Shown here: positions 1 through 8,056 of the stretch, in pieces
Position numbering within the stretch: position 1 is the stretch's first letter
Layout: each line of letters starts with the position of its first letter
Assembly (NCBI GenBank): GCA_023393115.1
Contig: JAEWMS010000030.1
Coordinates: 62,001-126,000 of the forward strand
DNA length: 64,000 bases
From: Bacillota bacterium
GTDB lineage: Bacteria > Bacillota > Clostridia > Acetivibrionales > DSM-1351
Direction: 5' to 3'
Translations under genes and position numbers: made by a program
Notes under the pieces: generated by a model
What the model saw: only the letters and a program-made list of their open reading frames with translations
What the model was told of the DNA's origin: nothing
Database searches by the model: none

Positions 1-73
1 CGCGGTCTTTATGTTTAAGTTTATTTCAAAAGATTTGTAAGCTGTCTTAATTTTATTATTTAAGTAACGTGTA

Positions 74-150
74 TTAACTATACTTGTTGTTAACTATACT
101 TGTTGTTAAACTATACTCGTTGTTAACTATACTTGCTATTAACTGATCTT
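74..150. repeat. 16-bp tandem repeat reaching the cysE stop codon
   Basis: Four consecutive copies of the unit TTAACTATACTTGTTG (74-89, 90-105, a 17-bp variant at 106-122, 123-138) are followed by a partial copy, TTAACTGATCTT, that contains the cysE stop codon. The array lies immediately 3' of cysE. No function is evident; slipped-strand copy-number variation is likely for such an array. Confidence 0.85.
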
Positions 151-834
151 AGTGCTGTCACCTTCACTTTTTTTCTTTCTGCAAGAATCATCTTCACCTA
201 CTTTACAGCACTGCTGTTCTACATGCTGAATCCTGCTTTCAAGCCTGCAGATTTCCTGAGAAATCGGGTCAGGCATATGTATTTGGTCAAGTGATTCTGA
301 CGGACTGACCACTCTCTGGTTACCCTTCTTAACTATTCTCCCCTTGACTCCCACTACAGTCGAATAGGGCTCAACCTCAAAGGCCACAAAGGTATTTGCA
401 CCAATTGTTGAGTTATCCCCGATTTTGAACGGGCCCAAAACCTTGGCTCCGGCACCGATAAGAACATTGTTGCCTACCGTCGGATGACGTTTTGCCCCCT
501 TGTCTTTTCCGGTTCCCCCAAGAGTGACTCCGTGATATATAGTACAATTGTCACCTATTTCCGCCGATTCACCTATTACAACACCCATACCGTGATCAAT
601 AAACAGACCTCTGCCTATTTTCGCTCCGGGATGAATCTCTATGCCTGTAAAATGTCTCGCAAACTGTGAAATAGATCTGGCAATAAAAAACCTTTTCTTT
701 TTATAAAACCAATGCGCAACCTTGTGATACACCAGTGCGTGAAAGCCCGGGTAAAGTAGTATCACTTCAAGGGTACTTTTTGCAGCAGGGTCACGACCGG
801 CTATTAATCTGGCATCATCGAGTAATTTACCCAT
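139..834 (-). CDS. cysE: Serine O-acetyltransferase
   Basis: Makes O-acetylserine from serine and acetyl-CoA, the first step of cysteine synthesis. The 231-residue protein has the short helical N-terminus of the EpsC/CysE group, then a left-handed beta-helix of hexapeptide repeats from about residue 65 (GIEIHPGAKIG, VVIGESAEIG, NNVLIGAGAKV). The family motifs IDHG (D80-H81) and YHGVTLGG (H101) are intact. The C-terminus carries a charged tail with three cysteines (about 208-218) beyond the helix, which is variable in the family. AAGGAAGG lies just upstream of the ATG. It stands alone on the minus strand, downstream of a probable 6S RNA gene, but is near other sulfur genes (metA, the sulfhydrylase). 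Confidence 0.95.
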   Translation of the reverse strand: MGKLLDDARLIAGRDPAAKSTLEVILLYPGFHALVYHKVAHWFYKKKRFFIARSISQFARHFTGIEIHPGAKIGRGLFIDHGMGVVIGESAEIGDNCTIYHGVTLGGTGKDKGAKRHPTVGNNVLIGAGAKVLGPFKIGDNSTIGANTFVAFEVEPYSTVVGVKGRIVKKGNQRVVSPSESLDQIHMPDPISQEICRLESRIQHVEQQCCKVGEDDSCRKKKSEGDSTKIS

Positions 835-1094
835 ATTTCCTTCCTTTATATAAGCTTAACTAAGCTTTTCAGTTATAAACACATATTAGGCTGCTTCAGT
901 CCTTATATCTGGTAAATGTGTTTAATTTCACCTTATACAGTATATTCGAATAAAAATAACCTGATTCATGGTATCGGATATAACGTATTTATTCAATAGA
1001 ATTTTTCGGTTGAATTCGTTATAGACATTTTAACAGTTTTAATTTTCTATGTAAATAAGTAACATGAGTCAAGATGAGTCAACATTTTTAAACA

Positions 1095-1125
1095 AAGCGA
1101 AGGGGCATTTCTGCCCCCTATGCTT
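1095..1125 (-). terminator. Rho-independent terminator of the probable 6S RNA
   Basis: Read on the minus strand, AAGC-(AUAG)-GGGGCA pairs with UGCCCC-(UUC)-GCUU around a four-base AGAA-type loop, followed by a weak U-rich stretch (TGTTTAAAAATG). It ends the RNA gene that starts near 1400. Confidence 0.65.
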
Positions 1126-1400
1126 TTAGTTAATTCCCAAAATGGCGTCCCCAGTATTTTGACACCTAGCCCAAGCTAGGTGGGTGTCCCGGTGGTATCT
1201 TCAGCCTTCCTTCGCCGTTGCACATCGTTCATGCCGTGTGTCGGAATTACTCAAGGCCTGACATTAAATACCAAACAGCAGACTCCCTTATTACAGATGT
1301 AGGTTCAAAATAAAGGTTTTACTCGCTCATTTCAGGATATCTTATTAACTTTTAAAATAAGCATCTGATATGGCTTAAATCCTATCATTCACTGCTTTAT
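1095..1400 (-). ncRNA. ssrS: Probable 6S RNA (RNA polymerase regulator)
   Basis: A non-coding stretch with its own promoter and terminator. On the minus strand it contains TTTTGAACCTACAT near the 5' side, then GGGAGUC, which can pair with GACGCC near the 3' side, and GGUAUU, which pairs with AAUACU. Between them is a long irregular rod. The 3' half has CACCUAGCUUGGGCUAGGUG, a hairpin in the same place as the CACCUUGAACCAAGG hairpin of the E. coli 6S central bubble. This rod-plus-bubble layout is that of 6S RNA, which binds the sigma-A holoenzyme. Mature ends are uncertain; the core is about 1130-1320. A cysE leader is the alternative, but no T-box (GGUGGNACCGCG) is present and a terminator separates it from cysE. 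Confidence 0.6.
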
Positions 1401-1406
1401 AGCCCT

Positions 1407-1435
1407 ATTATAGCACCTGTAACACTCAATGTAAA
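1407..1435 (-). promoter_or_regulatory. Sigma-A promoter of the 6S RNA gene
   Basis: On the minus strand, -35 TTTACA (1430-1435), a 17-bp spacer and a consensus -10 TATAAT (1407-1412). The predicted start is near 1400, giving a transcript of about 300 nt up to the terminator at 1095. Confidence 0.75.
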
Positions 1436-1505
1436 ACATTTATAAAAATTATTAAAGTAATCTATCGCCTGCTATCTGCTGTTATCTTTATTATTTTTCG
1501 TCTCT

Positions 1506-1763
1506 TTACTGAATCCTTTGATATCGGTTCCTGGTCAAACCGGGGACAATCCTGTAAACTGCCTTCACAGGCGTATTACACGTTTTAGCCTCGTTTCTTA
1601 TAACAGGCAGATACTCCTCAGGAAATTTAAGGCACAAACCGCAACCACCTTTAGCAATATGACATGGAGTTGAAACTATATCAAATTTATAGCCTTTCCT
1701 TTCAAGAGCAGCTTCCAGTTTGTATACATAATTACCCGTTTCCAATATCGCAATACATTTCAT
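1506..1763 (-). CDS. DUF3343 small protein (putative Se/S carrier-like)
   Basis: An 85-residue protein of the DUF3343 family. Family knowledge suggests a sulfur- or selenium-carrier-like fold related to the YedF C-terminal region, but no reaction is established. Visible features are the start MKCIAILETGNYVYKLEAAL, a loop STPCHIAKGGCGLCLKF with three close cysteines that could bind metal or sulfur, and a basic C-terminus. I chose the ATG at 1763 because GGAGTGG stands 4 bases upstream; an open frame 11 codons longer has no ribosome binding site. It is a single gene between the 6S RNA and the DNA glycosylase. Confidence 0.8.
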   Translation of the reverse strand: MKCIAILETGNYVYKLEAALERKGYKFDIVSTPCHIAKGGCGLCLKFPEEYLPVIRNEAKTCNTPVKAVYRIVPGLTRNRYQRIQ

Positions 1764-1905
1764 AAAACCACTCCGTCTGCATAATATCATGTACAAAAAA
1801 TGTGCCTTTACTATACATAATATAGAAACGGGCTCTAAAAAGTTCCGTCTCCGCCAGACTTAATTGATGGTCTTTATTCCGGGTTAATGGTCAGGAAATG
1901 GCGGA

Positions 1906-2799
1906 TTATTTGCGCGAGGACATGCCTATCTTATTCAACCTTGCATGATAAAAAAGATACTGCTGAGCATACCCTGTAAGGTCCCCGAAATTATCCACTG
2001 CGAACTGCTGTATTTCACCGTGGCTGGCTTCCCTCTTAATGAACAGTTCCTCCATTACTCTTTTTACCCAAACATCGGTTGGAAAAACGTCAAACTTTAA
2101 TCCACTGAATAGCAGAACACAGTCTGCAACCTTGGGTCCAACTCCCGGCAGGGTCATCAATTCCTTCCTGGCAGCCTCGGTTTTCAGCTTAATAAGGCTG
2201 TCCTTCGTTATCTTACCATCCTTCATAAGCTGAGAGGTCTGATAAATATATTTGCATCTGAAACCGGCTCTGCAATTTTCTATTTCCTCCAGAGTTGCTG
2301 CTGCAAGGGCTTCAATTTCCGGAAAGCCATAGCAGCACTTTTCGGCATCTATGCATTTACCCTTCATCACAGACAGTGTATCCACCGTCTTCATTATTCT
2401 TAGGATCATATTGTTGGCCGATATGATAAAGGAAATAAGCATCTCCCAGAAATCCTGTCTGAGAAGCCTTATTCCATAGCCGGTTTTAATGGCCTCCTTC
2501 ATTATGGCATCCTTCTCAAGAGCTGTCTTTATTTTGGAATAATCGGTTCCCAGGTCAAAATAATCAAACCATGTATCGATAAAATCTTGAATTCCAGAGT
2601 TCCCAATATATAAGGTATCTCCTTCAAAGCTCACCTGTGCCAGCTTTCCTCCCACTATCCCCCGGTAGCTTCCATCCTCCTGCTTTATCCACCTGAAGCA
2701 TTGTCCGCATTCAAATATATGAGTCAGGTTGAAATCCCGTACATTTCCGACTTTAAGGCAGCCGTCCTTTTCCTCAAGTAAATAACCCTTGTAATTCAT
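1906..2799 (-). CDS. ogg: 8-oxoguanine DNA glycosylase/AP lyase (OGG1 type)
   Basis: Removes oxidised guanine from DNA and cuts the abasic site. The 297-residue protein has the N-terminal beta domain of OGG proteins (FECGQCFRW, about 29-37) and the helix-hairpin-helix LPGVGPKVADCVLLF (about 217-231). The Schiff-base lysine is K223, in the same place as human OGG1 K249 (VGTKVAD), and the activating aspartate is D242 in FPTDVWV, matching D268. SAN-containing helix 125-130 fits the base-flipping region. The length is normal. Divergent from the DUF6062 gene across about 300 bp in which I see no clear further feature. Confidence 0.92.
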   Translation of the reverse strand: MNYKGYLLEEKDGCLKVGNVRDFNLTHIFECGQCFRWIKQEDGSYRGIVGGKLAQVSFEGDTLYIGNSGIQDFIDTWFDYFDLGTDYSKIKTALEKDAIMKEAIKTGYGIRLLRQDFWEMLISFIISANNMILRIMKTVDTLSVMKGKCIDAEKCCYGFPEIEALAAATLEEIENCRAGFRCKYIYQTSQLMKDGKITKDSLIKLKTEAARKELMTLPGVGPKVADCVLLFSGLKFDVFPTDVWVKRVMEELFIKREASHGEIQQFAVDNFGDLTGYAQQYLFYHARLNKIGMSSRK

Positions 2800-3095
2800 T
2801 ACTGTCTTCCCTTCCTATTTCTATTAGTTTTTATATGTCAAGCTCGCCGGTGTAAAACTAACTTAATATTATTGATTAATCTATGTTCAATATATTAGTT
2901 TCTACCCCCATTAGTCTTCTCGAATCAAATTTAAAGCTCTATGAACAATTATTGTATCGGATTAGCTGTTTAAGTGATATAATTCATAATTGTAATACAA
3001 ACAAGCAAGCAGCGTAAATGTTAAATAATACTGTCAAAATAATTAAAACGATACTGGCAATATAATAGAAACAATAAACAGGAGAAGCACAGCCT

Positions 3096-3872
3096 ATGAA
3101 GGAAAAAATCTACACGATACCGGTTACTGACGCATTTTCAGTGGATTGCGAATGTCCGCTCTGCGTATTGGAGAAAAAGCTTGAGGATGAAAGTGTGGAC
3201 TACGCCCTGGGTCCAGCCCTGATGGAACCGGACAAGAGGCAGGAAACAAACGAGTTGGGTTTTTGTCGGGAGCATTTCGAGGCCATGTACAACAAACAGG
3301 CAAATCGCCTTGGTTTGGCTTTAATGATTGATACCTTCCTACAGGAAAAAAATAACGCTATGAAAAAGCTCTACGAAAGCAAGGCTTCAGCTTTGGAGAA
3401 GGACGCAGCCACAAGTCTTGTCAAAAACCTGTCCAATAAGCTCTCTTCAAAACAAACCGAGACCGAAAAGCTGGTGGCTGAATTGGTTTCACAGCTTGAC
3501 AATATTGAGAAAAATTGCGCTATCTGCAATAAGCTTGAGCGGACCATGGACAGGTATATTGATGTTGTTTTCTATCTATATTTTAAGGAGCCGGAATTCA
3601 GGGAAAAGTTTCACTCTAAAAAGGGTTTTTGTCTTAAGCATCTTAAGCAGTTGCTAAGCTCTACAAAAAAATATCTGAATGTTAATGAGACAGCTATTTT
3701 TACCCGGAATTTAATGGAGCTTCAGCTTGCCAATATGGAACGTATTGAAAAAGAAGTTGACTGGTTTACAAAGAAATTTGACTACAGGTTCAACGACGCA
3801 CCCTGGGGAAATTCAAAGGATGCAGTATCAAGAAGTATTCAGAAAATCAGAGGAAACAGCGATTTAAAATAG
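3096..3872 (+). CDS. DUF6062-type cysteine-motif protein, function unknown
   Basis: A 258-residue soluble protein that I recognise only as the clostridial DUF6062 type. It has two cysteine clusters that look like metal or redox sites: CECPLC with FCREHF in the N-terminal third, and CAICNKLERTMDRYIDV with FCLKHLKQL in the second half. The two halves therefore look like an internal duplication of a CxxC...CxxH unit. The rest is predicted helical and charged, with no signal peptide or membrane segment. AGGAG lies 11 bases before the ATG. It is a single gene; a small inverted repeat (CATTCT-TAG-AGAATG, about 3900-3914) and a larger structured element follow it. Confidence 0.6.
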   Translation: MKEKIYTIPVTDAFSVDCECPLCVLEKKLEDESVDYALGPALMEPDKRQETNELGFCREHFEAMYNKQANRLGLALMIDTFLQEKNNAMKKLYESKASALEKDAATSLVKNLSNKLSSKQTETEKLVAELVSQLDNIEKNCAICNKLERTMDRYIDVVFYLYFKEPEFREKFHSKKGFCLKHLKQLLSSTKKYLNVNETAIFTRNLMELQLANMERIEKEVDWFTKKFDYRFNDAPWGNSKDAVSRSIQKIRGNSDLK

Positions 3873-3956
3873 TGGTAAAACGAACATGAAAATTTGTAAC
3901 ATTCTTAGAGAATGCTAAATATTATGTAAAGTAGATAGAGTTATTCTATTTACCCT

Positions 3957-4123
3957 ATGAGCACCGAAAAAGACTGCTACCCATCCCCATCCTGTACCGG
4001 TCCTCCCCCTGGCACAGCAATCAATGTCGCAATGACCACACTACCAGGGTGTTCGGGTACCTGAAGGGTATAACGAACACCCGATATAAAAGATATGGAT
4101 TGTTATAACTTTAAGGTGCTCAT
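3957..4123. other. GC-rich nested inverted repeats, possible structured RNA
   Basis: This spans most of the gap between two convergent genes. The outer arms ATGAGCACC (3957-3965) and GGTGCTCAT (4115-4123) are a perfect 9-bp match. Inside are CCCTGG/CCAGGG (4007-4012/4044-4049), GGGTGTTCG/CGAACACCC (4047-4055/4074-4082) and GTACC/GGTAC (3994-3998/4056-4060). The bases 4047-4049 are shared by two helices, so they compete. The centre is far richer in G+C than neighbouring gaps. The transcribed strand is unclear, and I do not recognise the family. Confidence 0.4.
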
Positions 4124-4150
4124 ATGGTCTATTATGTAATCGGTTACTTT

Positions 4151-5071
4151 CTACTTCCCGATTTTGGTTAAATCGTAAGGTGTCTCCTGGTAAACATAAT
4201 AGTTCAGCCAATTCTGGAACAGCAGGTTTCCATGCCCTCTCCACCTCACTATAGGTTGTTTGTTCGGGTCATCACCGGGATAATAGTTTTTAGGGACTGA
4301 AATGTCAAGGCCCTTTCCCACATCTCTGTCATATTCGGCTTTAAGGGTCAGCGGATCGTACTCACTATGTCCTGTGGCAAAAATATGTCTTCCATCCTTG
4401 GATGCTACCAGATATACTCCGGATTCTTCAGACTCCGATAATATTTCCAGATCATCAATCTTGCAGATGTCTTCTTTCCTTACCTCAGTATGCCTTGAAT
4501 GAGGCACATAAAATATATCATCGAAACCCCTTAGAAGTTTGATGTGCTCTTTAGCCTTTGTATGGGGGAAAACTCCGAACATCTTATTGGGAATATCGTA
4601 TTTTGGTATGCCATAATGGTAGTAAAGTCCTGCCTGGGCGCCCCAGCAAATATGCAGGGTAGAGTACACGTTTGTAAGGCTCCAATCCATAATCCGCGTA
4701 AGTTCATCCCAGTAATTAACCTGTTCAAAAGGCATTTGCTCAATTGGGGCGCCGGTTATGATCAGCCCGTCAAAATGTTCATCCCTGATTTCATCAAAGG
4801 TCTTGTAAAACTCAAGAAGATGCTCCTCAGGAGTATTCTTAGGTATATGTGATGCAGGATACAGTAAAATAGTCTCTATCTGCAGCGGAGTATTACCCAA
4901 CAACCTGAGGAGTTGTGTTTCGGTGGTTATCTTTGTCGGCATCAGATTTAGTATGACTATTTTTAGGGGCCTGATATCCTGATGATATGCTCGGTCCTCA
5001 AACATGACAAATATGTTCTCATTATTTAAAGTTTCAGCTGCAGGTAAATTATCTGGTATTCTTATTGGCAT
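4151..5071 (-). CDS. metA: Homoserine O-acetyltransferase (MetA family)
   Basis: Activates homoserine for methionine synthesis. Counting from the ATG at 5071, which matches the family start MPIRIPDNLPA, the catalytic cysteine is C142 (HICWGAQ), and H235 and E237 (GHSEYDP) complete the site. Residue 111 is glutamate (GAPIE); in this family Glu111 goes with acetyl-CoA and Gly111 with succinyl-CoA, so O-acetylhomoserine is the predicted product despite the usual name homoserine O-succinyltransferase. The next gene upstream, a sulfhydrylase, uses exactly that product. In-frame ATG (5083) and GTG (5080) starts lie closer to the GGAAAGG site; the GTG has the best spacing, so a slightly longer N-terminus is possible. 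Confidence 0.93.
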   Translation of the reverse strand: MPIRIPDNLPAAETLNNENIFVMFEDRAYHQDIRPLKIVILNLMPTKITTETQLLRLLGNTPLQIETILLYPASHIPKNTPEEHLLEFYKTFDEIRDEHFDGLIITGAPIEQMPFEQVNYWDELTRIMDWSLTNVYSTLHICWGAQAGLYYHYGIPKYDIPNKMFGVFPHTKAKEHIKLLRGFDDIFYVPHSRHTEVRKEDICKIDDLEILSESEESGVYLVASKDGRHIFATGHSEYDPLTLKAEYDRDVGKGLDISVPKNYYPGDDPNKQPIVRWRGHGNLLFQNWLNYYVYQETPYDLTKIGK

Positions 5072-5085
5072 ATTTAGCACCATGG

Positions 5086-5138
5086 CCTTTCCGGCTCACA
5101 AATTAATTACATGCGCACTTGCCGTGAGCCAGGTAAGG
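5086..5138 (-). promoter_or_regulatory. Leader hairpin covering the metA ribosome binding site
   Basis: On the minus strand CCTTACCTGGCTCAC (5138-5124) can pair with GTGAGCCGGAAAGG (5099-5086). The helix has 7 Watson-Crick pairs, a G-U pair and then pairs with the GGAAAGG ribosome binding site, enclosing a 24-nt loop. It could shut off translation of metA. It does not match the SAM-I, SAM-II or SMK consensus that I know. Confidence 0.45.
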
Positions 5139-5216
5139 TGCATATTAGTAGAAAACTCCTGAAATCACTTAAGCTGGTGACGTATTGCTTAGGAACATTT
5201 TACACTAATGATATAA

Positions 5217-5246
5217 ATTATATATTTACCAAAAATAAAAAGTCAA
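5217..5246 (-). promoter_or_regulatory. Sigma-A promoter of metA
   Basis: On the minus strand -35 TTGACT (5241-5246), an 18-bp spacer and -10 TATAAT (5217-5222). It gives metA a leader of about 140 nt that contains the hairpin at 5086-5138. Confidence 0.7.
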
Positions 5247-5324
5247 CTGGAACCGTAGTAAAAGGAAATAAAACTGCCACTTTCGACAAAATACTCTACT
5301 TACTTCTGATCTTACCCCCTTAAG

Positions 5325-5387
5325 AGATAAAAAGAACCATGTTTAAAAGAAGTTTATTCCTTCATTTGCACATGGTTCTTTTTATCT
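5325..5387 (-). terminator. Stem-loop after the sulfhydrylase gene
   Basis: A perfect 17-bp inverted repeat (5325-5341 and 5371-5387) built on GATAAAAAGAACCATG, with a 29-nt loop. On the minus strand the 3' arm ends in a T-rich run, so it should terminate the sulfhydrylase transcript and separate it from the metA promoter. It is symmetrical enough to work in both directions. Confidence 0.7.
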
Positions 5388-5418
5388 GAATCTTAGTTTT
5401 GGCATTCTATATAGCTGA

Positions 5419-6699
5419 TTACTTTATTTTCTCTAAAGCCTGATCGATATCCCAAATCAAATCGTCCACATCTTCTATACCAACAGAAAGACGAATTGTG
5501 TTCGGTGTCACACCTGATTCTGCCAGATCCTTGTCAGAAAGCTGAGAATGGGTGGTGGTTGCAGGATGTATAACTAATGATTTTGCATCTGCAACATTAG
5601 CCAACAGCGAGAATATTTCAAGACTGTCTATAAACTTCTTGGCCTCTTCTGCTCCGCCCTTTATTCCGAACGTAAATATTGAGCCTGCTCCCTTTGGCAC
5701 ATACTTTTTGGCTAGTTCATAGTACTTGTTGCTCTTCAGGCTTGGATAGTTTACCCATTCAACAAGAGGATGCTGCTCAAGATGCTCTGCTATTTTTTTG
5801 GAGTTGCTTACATGTCTCTCAACTCTCAGTGAAAGAGTCTCCAAACCCTGTAAAAACAAGAATGAATTAAAGGGGCTGATTGCAGCTCCTGTATCTCTCA
5901 AAAGCTGAACTCTTGCTTTAAGAACAAATGCTACCCCACCCAATTGTGAGTATACTACTCCGTGATAGCTTTCATCAGGTTGAGTAAAGCCGGGGAATTT
6001 TCCGCCGGCAGCATAATCAAACTTACCGCCGTCTATAATGACTCCTCCGATAGAGGTACCGTGTCCTCCAATGAACTTGGTTGCAGAGTGGACTACTACA
6101 TCGGCACCGAATTCAATAGGTCTGATAAGATAAGGCGTACCGAAGGTATTGTCAACTATAAGGGGAATTCCGTTTTTATGTGCTATATTCGCTACCGCTT
6201 CTATGTCTATAATATTTGCATTAGGATTTCCGATAGACTCAATATAAATGGCCTTGGTCTTTTCATCTATGGCCTTTTCAAAATTTTCCACATTATCAGG
6301 ATTTACGAAGGTTGTATTAACTCCGTATCTTGGCAGTGTAACTGAAAAAAGATTATAAGTACCACCGTACAAGGTGTTGGCGGCGACAATATTATCTCCT
6401 ACACCTGCGATATTAAGTATGGAGTAAGTAATGGCTGCAGAGCCTGATGCAACAGCCAACGCAGCAGTACCGCCCTCTAATGCGGCTATCCTTTTCTCAA
6501 ATACATCATTTGTCGGATTCATTATCCTTGTATAAATATTTCCTGAAGCTCTCAGCCCAAACAGATCAGCTGCATTTTCAGAATTCTCAAATACATAGGA
6601 TGTAGTCTGATATATGGGAACTGCCCTTGATCTCGTAGTAGGATCAACCTCCTGTCCGGCGTGGACCTGTAATGTATCAAAACTCAATTTACGGCTCAT
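5419..6699 (-). CDS. metY: O-acetylhomoserine sulfhydrylase (PLP enzyme)
   Basis: Joins sulfide (or methanethiol) to O-acetylhomoserine to give homocysteine (or methionine). The 426-residue protein has the Cys/Met-metabolism PLP fold: SGSAAITYSILNIAGVGDN in the cofactor pocket, VDNTFGTPYL, and the PLP lysine in HSATKFIGGHGTS (about residue 207). The insertions are those of the O-acetylhomoserine group rather than cystathionine synthase. The start has AGGAGGTGG 4 bases upstream. It lies just upstream of metA on the same strand but has its own promoter and terminator, so the two are a functional pair rather than one transcript. No SAM riboswitch is seen in its short leader. Confidence 0.93.
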   Translation of the reverse strand: MSRKLSFDTLQVHAGQEVDPTTRSRAVPIYQTTSYVFENSENAADLFGLRASGNIYTRIMNPTNDVFEKRIAALEGGTAALAVASGSAAITYSILNIAGVGDNIVAANTLYGGTYNLFSVTLPRYGVNTTFVNPDNVENFEKAIDEKTKAIYIESIGNPNANIIDIEAVANIAHKNGIPLIVDNTFGTPYLIRPIEFGADVVVHSATKFIGGHGTSIGGVIIDGGKFDYAAGGKFPGFTQPDESYHGVVYSQLGGVAFVLKARVQLLRDTGAAISPFNSFLFLQGLETLSLRVERHVSNSKKIAEHLEQHPLVEWVNYPSLKSNKYYELAKKYVPKGAGSIFTFGIKGGAEEAKKFIDSLEIFSLLANVADAKSLVIHPATTTHSQLSDKDLAESGVTPNTIRLSVGIEDVDDLIWDIDQALEKIK

Positions 6700-6757
6700 A
6701 TGGCCACCTCCTGTTTAATACCTAGTATTTTTATAAGTTTAATATTATATTGATACT

Positions 6758-6786
6758 ACTATACCTTTCTTTCCCAATTTAGTCAA
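6758..6786 (-). promoter_or_regulatory. Sigma-A promoter of the sulfhydrylase gene
   Basis: On the minus strand -35 TTGACT (6781-6786), a 17-bp spacer and -10 TATAGT (6758-6763), about 55 bp before the ATG. The leader is too short for a SAM-I riboswitch. Confidence 0.7.
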
Positions 6787-6800
6787 TAAGAAATTTGTTG

Positions 6801-7955
6801 TTAATGTACCTTTTTATTTCTGAATACAATCAAAAGCAATATTAGCATACCCATTGAAAAGGCAGGTACAGCAGTTATGTATCCAGCTCCCCAGTTGTCG
6901 ACCACCAGTCCTGCCAGCCAACCCATAAATACTGCTCCCAGTGATCCGAAAGCCATGGTCAGGGCCAGGGCACTGCTGCTTTTCTCACCGGTAATCCTTG
7001 TCATCCAGGTTACAAGTAGAGGATAGAAGGGTGCACATGCAAAACCTGATATACTAATCCAAACTATAGATGCAATCTGTCCGGCGAATATAACGGATAC
7101 TAATGCTATTGCTGCCAGAATTCCAAATGCAATCAGAATGGGTATCATATCAAATTTCTTCAGTAACCTCACAGATAGTGTTCTGCCTATTAGCATGGAA
7201 AGCCAGATGAGTATACTGGCCAATATCCCCGAAAGGGCTCCATAACCCTGATTCTCAAAGTATACAGGTGCAAACCCCCAAATTCCTATCTCGGTACCCA
7301 CATAAAGCAGTAATGCTAATGGTGCTATGAGATATGATGGTGTTTTCAGTGCCCTAATATAAACAAACATGCTATCTCTTAGAGATACTCCTGTCCGAGC
7401 ACCTTCCTCCCTGTACCTTGAGGTAACGACAGCGATAAATATACAGAGAATACCCAATACATAGTAAACCAATCTCCAATTCTCAAATAGAATCATGGAA
7501 ACCAGCAACAGCAAAGGTGTTAGTACGGCGCCCACTGTGAAGAATAGCTGAACAAATGCATTATTCTTTTCTGAGTTATTGCTGTCAAAACTCGTAGCAA
7601 GAGTTGTAATACCGTTCTGTGTAATACTTCCGAATGCACCTATCAGTAAAACCCCTATAACCGACATCCAGAATTGTGATACTGACCCAAATAAAAATGC
7701 CGACAAGCCCAATATACCGAAAGACAGACTCATAATTCTGAGCTTACCTACTTTATCAATTAACGTGCCTCCAACCAATACAGCAACAGTAAATCCAACG
7801 TATTGAATACTTACCAGACTCCCCTGTTGTACAGAGGTCAATCCGATTTCCTCCTTCAGTCTTGGAAGTGCTAGTCCTGTGGAAGTTAGCATCATTGCCA
7901 TCAGTATCATTTGGTTGCACAGTAAGGCTATACTTGCTTTTTTAGCTTGCTTCAT
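6801..7955 (-). CDS. Major facilitator superfamily transporter
   Basis: A 384-residue inner-membrane protein with about 12 hydrophobic segments and the MFS signature GGTLIDKVGKLRIM between segments 2 and 3. The start at 7955 is chosen because AAGGAG lies 6 bases upstream; the in-frame ATG 6 codons earlier has none. The substrate cannot be told from sequence. No pathway gene is adjacent: the gene sits between the sulfhydrylase and a diguanylate cyclase, and appears to be transcribed alone. Confidence 0.85.
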   Translation of the reverse strand: MKQAKKASIALLCNQMILMAMMLTSTGLALPRLKEEIGLTSVQQGSLVSIQYVGFTVAVLVGGTLIDKVGKLRIMSLSFGILGLSAFLFGSVSQFWMSVIGVLLIGAFGSITQNGITTLATSFDSNNSEKNNAFVQLFFTVGAVLTPLLLLVSMILFENWRLVYYVLGILCIFIAVVTSRYREEGARTGVSLRDSMFVYIRALKTPSYLIAPLALLLYVGTEIGIWGFAPVYFENQGYGALSGILASILIWLSMLIGRTLSVRLLKKFDMIPILIAFGILAAIALVSVIFAGQIASIVWISISGFACAPFYPLLVTWMTRITGEKSSSALALTMAFGSLGAVFMGWLAGLVVDNWGAGYITAVPAFSMGMLILLLIVFRNKKVH

Positions 7956-8056
7956 AAAGTTCTCCTTGTTCATTCCGACAAACTATTATTATAACATTAA
8001 CTTGCTAAAAATAAAGCTTGTTTTGCTTCATTAATCGGCATAGAAGCTATGAAGTC

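Noticed and set aside
835..1500. T-box leader for cysE
   Set aside because: No GGUGGNACCGCG box. The conserved parts fit 6S RNA, and a terminator lies between them and cysE.
3957..4064. 35-codon frame on the plus strand with three cysteines and many prolines, like a small peptide precursor
   Set aside because: No ribosome binding site in front of the ATG, no modification or export genes nearby, and it lies wholly in a region better explained by inverted repeats.
5962..6345. 127-codon plus-strand frame inside the sulfhydrylase gene
   Set aside because: Antisense shadow of a conserved PLP enzyme.
5084..6800. SAM-I riboswitch before metA or the sulfhydrylase gene
   Set aside because: The sulfhydrylase leader is too short and the metA leader lacks the SAM-I core motifs; only the hairpin over the metA site is supported.
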